The position numbers and the translations under genes are program-made. A stretch of 64,000 nt of DNA from Fragilaria crotonensis (lineage: Eukaryota; Bacillariophyta; Fragilariophyceae; Fragilariales; Fragilariaceae). The stretch covers positions 1-64,000 of the forward strand of contig JAKSYS010000056.1 in NCBI GenBank assembly GCA_022925895.1, in the 5' to 3' direction. The first letter of the stretch is position 1, and the number at the start of each line of letters is the position of its first letter. The notes under the pieces were generated by a model, which ran no database searches, was not told the origin of the DNA, and saw nothing but the letters and a program-made list of their open reading frames with translations. Shown here in pieces: positions 55,787 through 64,000 of this stretch.

Positions 55787-56030
55787 TTGGACATATCCTT
55801 ACTAAGTAGTTTACCACCTTATTTAAACCGTCGTCAGAGAAGTCATTTCCGCTACCATTACTTAAGTTCAAATATAAGTGCTTGTTGTTAATAAAAAAGG
55901 ATCATAAGCTCACCCTTCCGATTTATATCAGACGTGGATTTTTTTAGCTTTTGTTTTGAAGGAATCGCACGTACAGAATTTGTGTAGACAAATGTACGAT
56001 ACGGTAGAAAAGCCAGACTTCCGGAACCTC

Positions 56031-56915
56031 CTGCACATCGCCGTATCTTGCAACCAACCATTCATTTTTCGCCTCGGTGGATTACTGCGTGTATTGTTTG
56101 GTAGTTGTTGATCCTGTTCATAGTGCATCCAACGATAACAACCTCCAACCACCTGTCATACACCTCATACATGGCATTATGAATCCATCATGAATACCAT
56201 CATGTCGATTGAGATCACCGCCATGTTAGTGTGTGTATTGTCATGAATCATGACATGTATACTGGAGTAATTTGCATCATGCTCTACTCCAGTACATGGA
56301 CTGTACGATGTCCATTCGTATCACGACAAACCCCATGAATGACACAACAAGGTGCGTAACCATCCTTTCATTTCTTTCACTCTCTCTCCTGTGTGGAGCC
56401 ATTATACAAGTGATTTTCGGATCGGGGGTCTATTTATATATAAAGTCATTCTTTATATATATTCGTTTGGCTCAAACCCTCGTGTTTGGTCAAACGTGGC
56501 GCCCAAGGACGTGATCGCAGGCTCATTTTTTGAATCACAGGTATAGGAATGGAGATCGAGGTCGATCGTCACACCGTGTGACTGGTCCCTTGATTTCAAC
56601 GAGTTGCATCACTCTGTCAATTGAACAAACCCTCTGTTTTCATGGTTGTATGATTCATGACAATTTAGCATTTTACTCAATCATTTCCCAATCACCAGCA
56701 TGTTACAGGTGTGCAGGTTCAGTACTAATGTTTGGACAGTCAGTGAAAGATGCGCAGTGAGAGTCAAGAATAGACACTCGCTCATCTACAACAATCTTCA
56801 AACGCATTCGTCTGCTATATTTGTTCTATAATCACCTATTGTGCCATCGATGCATGTATGGAAGGAATACTCTCAAGATGCCTCAAGACTCAGTTTGCGA
56901 CACTTTCGATTTTCC
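56031..56915. other. Intergenic, no gene seen
   Basis: Contains TACTGGAGTA (56260) and TACTCCAGTA (56285), which face each other 25 bp apart around CATCATGCTC. Nothing else supported. Confidence 0.5.
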
Positions 56916-57136
56916 CTAAACCTCCCAACATTCATTCACACCCTCCGTGTCGTCGTCATCATCATCATCATCATCATTGATATCATTATCATCATGATCC
57001 GAACAAACTGAAGTGTACTCTCGAGCCATCAACACAACTTGTCCACCATGCTGGTTGCGACTCGTGTTGCTCACTTGTCGAATGTTGGAATGAGGTGGCA
57101 TAAAATCATTCAAATACAATTCCTGATCCCGTGGAC

Positions 57137-58759
57137 TCAATTCTGAAATTGTAATGGCACACACACGGGACGACGCATCAAGATTGGACATGGACGAATC
57201 ATCATTGGTCCACTATTGTCATTGTCATGATCATGATTATTCTCGTCCACTTCAGAATGTGGTACATCCTGTTCGTGTTGCAAACACTCCAAATCATCAC
57301 GGACATCAGTCGACGCTGTGGATGCTGACAATGCTGATGTTGACGTCGTCACCACTGGAGTATGATGATTCCGCGCTGCTGCATCATCAACGTTGCAGTC
57401 ATTACCGCCTCCACCACCAGCAGTATCATCAAAACCACGTTTCAATGTCGATTGCTCGCACTTTACCTTTTGTGATGAAATTCCAGCCTTGTTGTTGCCA
57501 TCCTCCTCCTCTTCCGAATACGACGTGACTTTGCGTTTCTGCAATGGACTTTGTCGATCCTCATCATTGTCATCGTCCGACGACGATGACGTGGATGCAC
57601 CACGACTACGACGACGACGCAATTCTGGTGCCCCTTCTCGCAATGCCTGACATGTCTTTTCACGTGCCCTCTCATTCCCAATATCCACCCACAAGACATG
57701 ATGTTGTCCATTCATAATACCACCACCACCCATACCATGATTCATACTTTCATCATGTCTTCTCAAAAAACGTCCACCACGATTTCGAATTAAATCCACA
57801 ATCAAGGCTGCCACACCAGGTTTGTCACGTTTCTTGGCCTTGAGATACTTGTCTTGATGACGCTTCACCAACGATCGGAAGGAACGATTCCCCGAATGAC
57901 TATTCGTAGCACCACCCCGACCACACAAGACATCACTCGATTGAATGTTGTAAATGTATTCGACAATTGGTAGTGGTAATTGCTGTTGCTGTATCGGTGG
58001 TCCCCATGATGGAGAACCGTAATATGAATTACCAAAAGATGGTGGCATACCATGATGACTGCTCGAAGGCACCGCATATGGATACGAAGTGACGATTGGT
58101 CCTGGAGTACCACCATTTGCACTGACAACATAGTTTGGTTGGTAGTGATGTTGCTGCTGCTGATTGTTGTTGTTGTTGTTATTGTGAACATACGGCTGAT
58201 GATGCTCCGATGTGTGATAATGATGATTTTGATGAGGACTAATGTTGCTGCCATTGTTGTTGTGGATTCCGTAAGGTTCAAAAGATGATTGCAAGTTGCT
58301 ACTGCTGCCATGTGGCATGGGACCATGTCCACCATATGAACCATACGGGGCAGATGTGTTGCGTTCCAACGATTCATGATGGTCCATGGATACTGCCGTG
58401 GTGTTGTTGTTGGTCATGGCTCTGTGACGACCATGTGGTTGTCCCCTTGGCTGCTGTTGTAGTTGCTGCTCACGTCGATTCGAGGAACTGTCTGGTGCAT
58501 CCCACGAATGCCGACTTATACTGGATGGTGCTGCATACGGTGGATACTGTTCTTGTGGTTCTTGTTCATGACGTCGTCGTGGTGAAAAATGATAATCATC
58601 ATCATCATCATTGTGCATGCGTTCCATGGTCATGAATTCATCCAATAATTGCAACGAGTCCGGTTCCGGATGACGTCCATGGTGGTGTTGTTGTTGACGA
58701 CGACTACTACGATGGTGATGACGCCCACCCCTGCGGTCCAAACGATCTGGTTCGGGCAT
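57137..58759 (-). CDS. DUF6824-domain protein (putative DNA-binding/regulatory)
   Basis: 540 residues from 58759. The first 270 are His/Gln/Asn/Ser-rich low complexity. The DUF6824 domain lies at about 276-380: SDVLCGRGGATNSHSGNRSF, KKRDKPGVAALIVDLIRNRG and WVDIGNERAREKTCQALREG. A Ser/Asp-rich tail follows. The domain is abundant in diatoms; function is not established, and a nuclear regulatory role is only a guess. Upstream, an ATG at 58872-58874 is followed at once by a 64-nt GT-AG candidate intron (58871-58808) that would add MDRDDNKNSNDNVPLPF. Downstream, another frame (57191-56916) reads SSRVCAITISELSPRDQELY and ends in an Asp run, so the true C-terminus may lie there after a one-base shift near 57180. 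Confidence 0.75.
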   Translation of the reverse strand: MPEPDRLDRRGGRHHHRSSRRQQQHHHGRHPEPDSLQLLDEFMTMERMHNDDDDDYHFSPRRRHEQEPQEQYPPYAAPSSISRHSWDAPDSSSNRREQQLQQQPRGQPHGRHRAMTNNNTTAVSMDHHESLERNTSAPYGSYGGHGPMPHGSSSNLQSSFEPYGIHNNNGSNISPHQNHHYHTSEHHQPYVHNNNNNNNQQQQHHYQPNYVVSANGGTPGPIVTSYPYAVPSSSHHGMPPSFGNSYYGSPSWGPPIQQQQLPLPIVEYIYNIQSSDVLCGRGGATNSHSGNRSFRSLVKRHQDKYLKAKKRDKPGVAALIVDLIRNRGGRFLRRHDESMNHGMGGGGIMNGQHHVLWVDIGNERAREKTCQALREGAPELRRRRSRGASTSSSSDDDNDEDRQSPLQKRKVTSYSEEEEDGNNKAGISSQKVKCEQSTLKRGFDDTAGGGGGNDCNVDDAAARNHHTPVVTTSTSALSASTASTDVRDDLECLQHEQDVPHSEVDENNHDHDNDNSGPMMIRPCPILMRRPVCVPLQFQN

Positions 58760-58807
58760 AAATGGTAAAGGGACATTGTCGTTACTGTTCTTGTTGTCAT
58801 CGCGATC

Positions 58808-58871
58808 CTGTTATAATGTTGTGAGTGAGACATACACGATAAGACCCAATCTAACCGACGAAAGAACGTAC
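58808..58871 (-). other. Candidate 64-nt intron directly after the start codon
   Basis: Minus-strand ACCATG/GTACGT...TATAACAG/GAT. Splicing joins ATG in frame to the DUF6824 gene. Supported only by signals and frame. Confidence 0.35.
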
Positions 58872-58874
58872 CAT

Positions 58875-59655
58875 GGTGTTTCTAGTTCCTCGTTCATTCC
58901 AATTCGGTCTGGTGCACCCGTCATCCTGAAAGGCAGTATTGATGTTGTTATTGTGATAGTCCGTCATCATTTTTGGTCGAATTATGGAAACAAGTCTTGA
59001 ACGAACAATCTCTTGATGGAGTTGGCGAGTAGTCACAGGATATAATGTACTGGCGCATCCTTATTCGATGGATCGTCCACGTTTTTTACATTCCTACCGT
59101 AGCTGATGTATCTGCATCAGTCGAAACAACTCACTGTAACGAATTGGGACCGTCCACGATCTTTGAGACTCTCCATACGCATGTGCGGTTCTTAGAGTAC
59201 TACTGCGTGTGTGCCGATTGCAAGTGTGTCCTAGTAATGCATGTTCTTGCCACAGGAACGTGGATGCCATGGTCGTCAACTCCGAACGTGCTCCACTTGT
59301 GTGAACGACCTACAATACCACCTTGGCAAAATCAAATCAAAGAATTCCACGGAGGAACGGTCGTGGTGGAGAACGGCATCGGTGCGGCAAACGGAGATTT
59401 GTGGAACGGCGAACCAAATAGACTATCTGCTTCATGGTCAAATTGTGAACAGAAGTGGATCATATGTGGGTATACAGCACACTACGAAAAATGTCAACAT
59501 AACATCCTACGTGTATGGATATAGTAATTGGTAGATAGAGCAAGAAGCAAAGACAGGAGGTGATAATCAGGGGAGGAGTGCAGACGCATTTGACCTGTCC
59601 CGTGTCCCGCGTTGTGCGACCGCATTGACCGCATACAAGCTGTAGGTGACGTAAT
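58875..59655. other. Intergenic, no gene supported
   Basis: An open frame at 59045-59524 (+) has no recognisable feature and no composition signal. The shared promoter region of the DUF6824 gene would lie here. Confidence 0.45.
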
Positions 59656-60961
59656 AGGGGATTTAAGCAAACTCAAAAATCTCTGCGCGCGCACGTTTTT
59701 TGCCCTCCTTCTGCCTCTCGGAGAAAACCCGATGTCACACCTGATGTCTCCGGTATTCAGATTCCAACTTGAAGCTGAGCTAAGGCTAAAGTTGTGCGCA
59801 GAACCAAAAAAACATGGCCAACTCAACCTTAAAATGCCATTTCAAAGCTGCGTTGACAGGCAACCTCTATCTCCGCGCGCACCAGGATCTCCTTTGGCCG
59901 CGCCAGGAATTTCCTCATTGAGATACCAGATGTACCGTAGACCTCTGCGACTGAGTATTGTCCGCTCATTTGTGAGTGCTTTCAATCGACCATACTGCTA
60001 CAATGACCTCTCGTTCGTTTGTGGTACTCAGCATTGCAGTACTGTATGCTGTATGTCATACAAAGCACGAAGGAAATGTACCATATAGACTGAAATTTAC
60101 GAATTAACCGTCAAAATCTTCTACGGTAGTTGAATTATTCTGTACAAAGTATCATTACATGCCTTCATTTCAGTAAAGGCGGATCGAACTGCCTCCCCAA
60201 TCGCAGAGTTCTTCTCCGCAACAAGTTCTTGTGCCAGCTCGAAGAGCTGCCACATCCCGTCGCCGTCATGAGAATCGTGTCGACACATGCCTTGACAGCA
60301 GTCACCTTCTCTTCCTCGGTCGGTTCTGCTCCCAACCACTTGTGCACAAAGGGACCGTAGTGTGACACAAGATTCGATGTTCTGTCCGACAAGATGACCT
60401 GTCGAAGTGCGTGCGTGTGTCGTTTTGCGCATTTCTTCCGGAGTGGGCGTCTCTGGCGTTGTTGTTTGAGTACGATTGTTGTTGCGATTTGCATTGTTGG
60501 CATTGGCGTCGCCTCTTGTGGATCCTGTATCCGATTTTCTACGTCTGGCCTGAGGTAGATTCTCGGCTGCACGTACATGCCCTTGTTCAAGGTCATGTGG
60601 ACGAAACTTCGTTAGGTCGACAGGACCTGCCAATCATTCCAACCTGTCGCCATCGTCAAAGCTTGTTTGACATATACTCAGTGTAGTAGCAATACTCCAG
60701 TTCCACCGACCGGTTTTTGGATTCTACTGTAGTAGTACTGTAAAATGACTGTAGTACTACTAGGTACTTTCACTTTTGCAACAGTAGCCTTTTTTGGTGC
60801 GCGCGCGACGAAACGTTTTTGCTTACCTGCATTTTGCGAGCATCCTGACTTGTCGGAAGCAAACTCCCGAGTGCCGGAGCGCACAATGCGGTACTGTAGT
60901 ACTCGACGAATGCCAACGTTGTGCGCGCGCAGAACTTTTCCAAACTTTGCTTAAATCCCCT
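59656..60961. mobile_element. Harbinger-like TIR element, 1306 bp
   Basis: A perfect 16-bp TIR, AGGGGATTTAAGCAAA (59656-) and its inverse (-60961), is followed on both sides by TCTGCGCGCGCAC. A 3-bp AAT stands outside both ends (59653-59655 and 60962-60964). It encloses the frame-broken minus-strand gene near 60121-60633. It may be an internally deleted element that lost its transposase. Confidence 0.6.
60121..60633 (-). pseudogene. Unknown gene inside the 1.3-kb element, frame-shifted
   Basis: The 170-residue frame begins MAGPVDLTKFRPHDLEQGHV and ends with a helical AQELVAEKNSAIGEAVRSAF...TLYRI. An overlapping frame (60596-60165) holds SHYGPFVHKWLGAEPTEEEK and TAVKACVDTILM, which looks more like the true middle. 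Two one-base shifts would combine them. A basic/Asn-rich linker (RRRKSDTGS...NRNNN) separates N- and C-terminal parts. By its place in the element it could be a second-ORF type protein; the family is unknown. Confidence 0.4.
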
Positions 60962-61310
60962 AATCAAGGCTTCGCATTTCGAGTCCTGTCTTGACAGGTT
61001 CTCATTTTGTTCCACTCCAAAAATGCTACTGTTGGATAATCATTCTAATAGTAAAACGCACTCTCTAGATGAATGCCGACAGATTGGAATCGATGTGCAG
61101 CATGATGCGAACACAGCTGGTGTCCCATTCTAAGTACAGGTCTCAGTCTACGTCGTGTTCATCGATTCCTTGGCACCAGATGCGAACCTTGTTTCCGACA
61201 CTCTTGTCCTTTCACATTATGGTGATGTTCGTCCGTGTCAACACTCGAGTCGAACAACCATTTTCTTCTCAAATACTACAGATTCGCTGCGTCATTCCCA
61301 AGACACGACC

Positions 61311-61945
61311 ATGAAAGTGATCCAGGTTTGCCTTTTGCACATTTCTTGCGCCTTTGCTCTTTTGGCAAGGCCAATCGCCTTTCGTCAATCTCGCCATGTC
61401 CTTCACATTGACGCAGAAATCGCAAAGTTGTAAGTCCATGATCCAAGATCTAATGCTAAGCACTCGAGTCTTCGAATACATGCATGCATGTGAGCGTAAT
61501 ATCTTTCTCGAATGCACTCACTGTGGCGTTTCCTTATAACATAACATTTGAAAGAATTGATGACCAGTTGTGGCGTCAAAATCATAAAAGTGAAGTCGAA
61601 GCCACATGGCACAACAGGAATGATCCCCTGTTGGACCGGCAGGTCGTGCCCGACAATTTCGAGTTCGGTGAAGAACTCATTGTCCCAGACATTAACAACG
61701 ACCATGTCATGATTCTCAATCGTCAACTCGAAAAGGACAAACGAATGGCACGCAATAATCCAAGTGCCTACTGTGCCGATCGATGCCTGGCAACTGGAAA
61801 TTGTGATGTTTGGGAAGATGTGTTCCAGCTGTCCCCCACTGAGGTCATGGCATTTTGCCACGATTGTGTCCTGTCGGATGGTGAAGAGCCATGTGACATT
61901 CCTCCACACATGTTGGAAGAGGGCTTTGCCAAGCTCAAGCCCTAA
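61311..61945 (+). CDS. Small secreted or plastid-targeted Cys-rich protein
   Basis: Exon 1 (61311-61429) encodes MKVIQVCLLHISCAFALLAR, a typical signal peptide; a 125-nt GT-AG intron (61430-61554) follows, and exon 2 runs 61555-61945. The splice is phase 2 and gives 169 residues. The mature part is acidic, with FGEELIVPDINNDHVMILNR and two Cys clusters (YCADRCLATGNC and FCHDCVLSDGEEPCDIP) that could bind metal or form disulfides. I know no named family. The frame is intact, and the gene ends 217 bp from the convergent HCF173-like gene. Confidence 0.7.
61430..61554 (+). other. Intron, 125 nt
   Basis: Donor AAAGTT/GTAAGT and acceptor TTTGAAAG/AAT. It joins a signal-peptide exon to the exon with the conserved-looking domain. 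Confidence 0.7.
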
Positions 61946-62162
61946 ACGGAACACAGCGAGATCCACACTCGACGGCGCCTAGAGTCAAAACGGATAACGT
62001 CAACGGTGTCATTGCTTAGTACGGTCGCTGAAAATAGAACATAACACGAAAGAAATGGGTTATTCTTGCAAGTGTAGCATGCTAGTTTAACTGCGGAAAG
62101 AGCTACTCGAACCTGCCAGGATCCAAAAGCAGTGGAGTCAGTTGCATTAGCTGCCGATCCAT

Positions 62163-63990
62163 TCACGCGTCCATGGGGATTCGTGAGAATTTTGCCGAAA
62201 TATTTTCGTCTTCGGATGTCGCTGCCTTCAAAGATTTGGCCATGTAGAAAGACTTATTCAGTGCATTTGGATCGAGCAACGCCAGCGCACATACTTGAGC
62301 CACATCGGCTCGTGACACTGCTTCTAGGGACGGTTCCGTTGACAACTTAATCGTTGATGCTTCACCAAATGAGACTTCGTTGAAGCCTGCCACTCGCACA
62401 ATCGCGTATGCGAGGCCGCTGCGTTTCAGAATTTCTTCTCCACGATACTTGTAGTACGTTTCCTCGCTGCTACGTTGATCCACAGCTGGGAGGAGAACAT
62501 CACTGTCGTCCAAAATGGAATCTCGCTTCTCACGGATTTGTTTCCGATCGTGCCGAACCATGCCTCCAGTAATCACTCGCGGAATACGCGCATCACTGAG
62601 ATACACAAACTCAGGTTCCGGTTGCGCGCGTACACTTTGATGTAATCAAAGGCCAAGTAGAATTGGCGATATTCGTTGTCCTTGTCGCCTTTGAAAAAGA
62701 ATGCTGAATCGATTGCTGGTGTGGCAGCATCCTGGGCGCTGAATCGAAAACCGAGGTATCGAATGTCGCTGCCGCGGAACTGCGGGACGTTCTTAATCGC
62801 ATCACTTCCCCTTCCCTTTTTATTGGCAGAGGTAGATCCTCGCATAACAGGCTGAAACCTTTCAAAGGCAAGACGAACTGTTGTGAATTTGTTGCGCGAC
62901 TTCTCACCGTTGAGCTGCATTTTTGTCTCCGTTGTGAATTTGCAAACATACTCAATGCCTTCCGTTTCATAGAGTTCAGTTCGAATAAATGCTTCATAGC
63001 TCCCACCATCGGAACAAACTCGTAAAATGAAACCCCCAAAGCCATTGCTCAAGTCTATACCACTTTCTGGTTCTTCCCTGGATCTCAATCGTGAGCTCAC
63101 GATTGCGGCTTCGCTTTCATCGAGGACTCTTCCGACAAAGACTGCGTGGTTGAATGCATTGCGCATCCAAAGACATTGCGTCTTGGTCAGCACGCGGCCA
63201 CGCGAAAGCTGAAGGACGGAGCTGTATTCGTCACCATCAGTTAAATCGTAGCGTTGGCTCAAGTAATCGTAATACTCGTCGTCCTGGTCGTCTTCAGCGA
63301 ATGTTTCGTCACCGTATTTGCCAAAGTTAGAGACAGCAGGTCGGTCGCTGGCGACATTATCCTCGACGTCATCATCATCATCATCGTTTCATCTTCAATG
63401 GCAAAGAGGTGAAAGTCTTCGTTCCTTGATCCAAATTTGAACAACGAACGCTTGGCTGTTTGCAATGCCCCATAATCTGCAAATCTAACATTTTGATAGG
63501 CTCGAACAAGATTTTGCATTCCAATACAATCTACTTGCTCCGCCAGCTTGGCTCGGAGCTCTAGCAGCGATGACATACGCTCCCACTCTAAATCGGACTC
63601 TGTCGGTTCCGATGTATCGTGCATGTCGTTGGAATCGGTACTGCTCAAGATTTCTCGCGTGTATTGTTGAAATTTGAGTTGAAAGTCAGTTTCGTCCTGT
63701 CGCGGTGCACCGGCACAAAAGACAATCTTATCCACATCCGTGAGGGCATATTCCAAACTCTCGTAATTCGCCAAGTCTCCCTGACAGTACGTCACACCCG
63801 TTCCCAATAAATTCAACGTTTTCGAGTACAAATCTCGCACCAGTACTCGCACACGGACATTGCCATCCAACAAGAGTCGTCGGACGACCAGTCGTCCCAC
63901 TTCTCCTGTGGCCCCAACGACCAAGACTTCTGGAACGTAATCTGATTGTCGTTGAACTGATGGGTTGCGTTCGGCAAGAGACATGCCCAT
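62163..63990 (-). CDS. HCF173-like: HCF173-like protein: split NAD(P)-binding fold with inserted CIA30 domain
   Basis: Order on the minus strand: an N-terminal Rossmann part with VLVVGATGEVGRLVVRRLL (GxxGxxG, residues 26-32) and VTYCQGDLANYESL (63990 to about 63390); an acidic linker; a CIA30 domain with NGFGGFILRVCSDGG, FRGSDIRYLGFRFS and YLAFDYIKVY (about 63200-62620); then the rest of the dehydrogenase fold with YYKYRGEEILKRSGLAYAIV and RADVAQVCALALLDP (to 62163). This nested layout is that of plant HCF173, which promotes translation and stability of psbA mRNA in plastids. One-base shifts lie in the GAT/ATG run near 63390 and in GCGCGC near 62630. For a conserved single-copy-type gene these look like sequence errors. 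The frame is open to the window edge, so the plastid-targeting start is probably outside. Confidence 0.8.
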
Positions 63991-64000
63991 GCCGATGCGA

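Larger units (their letters stand above)
55125..56030. mobile_element. Non-autonomous TIR element (906 bp), GAGGTTCC family, copy 2
   Basis: The ends are GAGGTTCCGGAAGT(T/C)TGGC (55125-) and its inverse (-56030), similar over about 33 bp. The target duplication is CTG (55122-55124 and 56031-56033). It is the same family as 2702-3620 by TIR and length. Inside are two palindromic arrays placed symmetrically about 240 bp from each end. There is no coding capacity. Confidence 0.7.

Noticed and set aside
59045-59524. 159-codon plus-strand frame
   Set aside because: No domain, no compositional signal and no likely start context; probably chance.

Overview
The window looks like an accessory, transposon-dense piece of a diatom nuclear genome. 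Four things point that way. There is a DUF6824-type protein (57137-58759), a domain I know mainly from diatoms and their relatives. There is an HCF173-like plastid protein with a split NAD(P)-binding fold and an inserted CIA30 domain (62163-63990). Introns are short GT-AG introns of about 64-125 nt. The broken Ty1/copia pol has the wording of diatom copia (CoDi-type) elements. I cannot name the species.

Layout. 1-1450: broken copia pol. 1451-4800: nested inverted repeats and a 919-bp TIR element (2702-3620) whose related empty site lies at 2373-2443. 4813-5453: frame-shifted TPR-like gene. 5661-7102: another TIR element. 7984-10149: decayed hAT-like transposase (-). 11220-16326: two-gene transposon remnant, a Plavaka/CACTA-like transposase (+) converging on a predicted 2OG-Fe(II) oxygenase (-). 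17698-19222: unknown two-exon gene. 19540-23272: old decayed tyrosine-recombinase retroelement (-). 25915-33530: full-length, young tyrosine-recombinase retroelement with split direct repeats (A1-gag-RT/RH-YR-B1-A2-B2 on the - strand). 33745-38521: ankyrin-repeat/protein kinase/RING-like gene. 40957-42385: a second kinase/RING copy without ankyrins. 43316-44968: prolyl-4-hydroxylase-like gene (-) with an in-frame TAG. 46650-47840: carbohydrate sulfotransferase-like gene (-). 48317-53570: complete PIF/Harbinger transposon with 50-bp TIRs and a TCA target duplication. 54480-55030: truncated copy of the hydroxylase gene's 5' end carrying a 32-copy 9-bp minisatellite. 55125-56030: second member of the 0.9-kb TIR family. 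56916-58874: DUF6824 gene. 59656-60961: Harbinger-like short element. 61311-61945: secreted Cys-rich protein with one intron. 62163-63990: HCF173-like gene, probably cut by the window edge.

The host genes do not form a pathway. They are isolated genes between transposons. Many reading frames, including the conserved HCF173-like gene and the young retroelement, are broken only by single-base shifts, often in short repeats. I therefore suspect that some breaks are assembly indels rather than real pseudogenes. The most interesting items are the transposon carrying a TET/JBP-like oxygenase, the intact split-repeat retroelement, the 0.9-kb TIR family with CWG target duplications and symmetric subterminal arrays, and the ankyrin-kinase-RING fusion.
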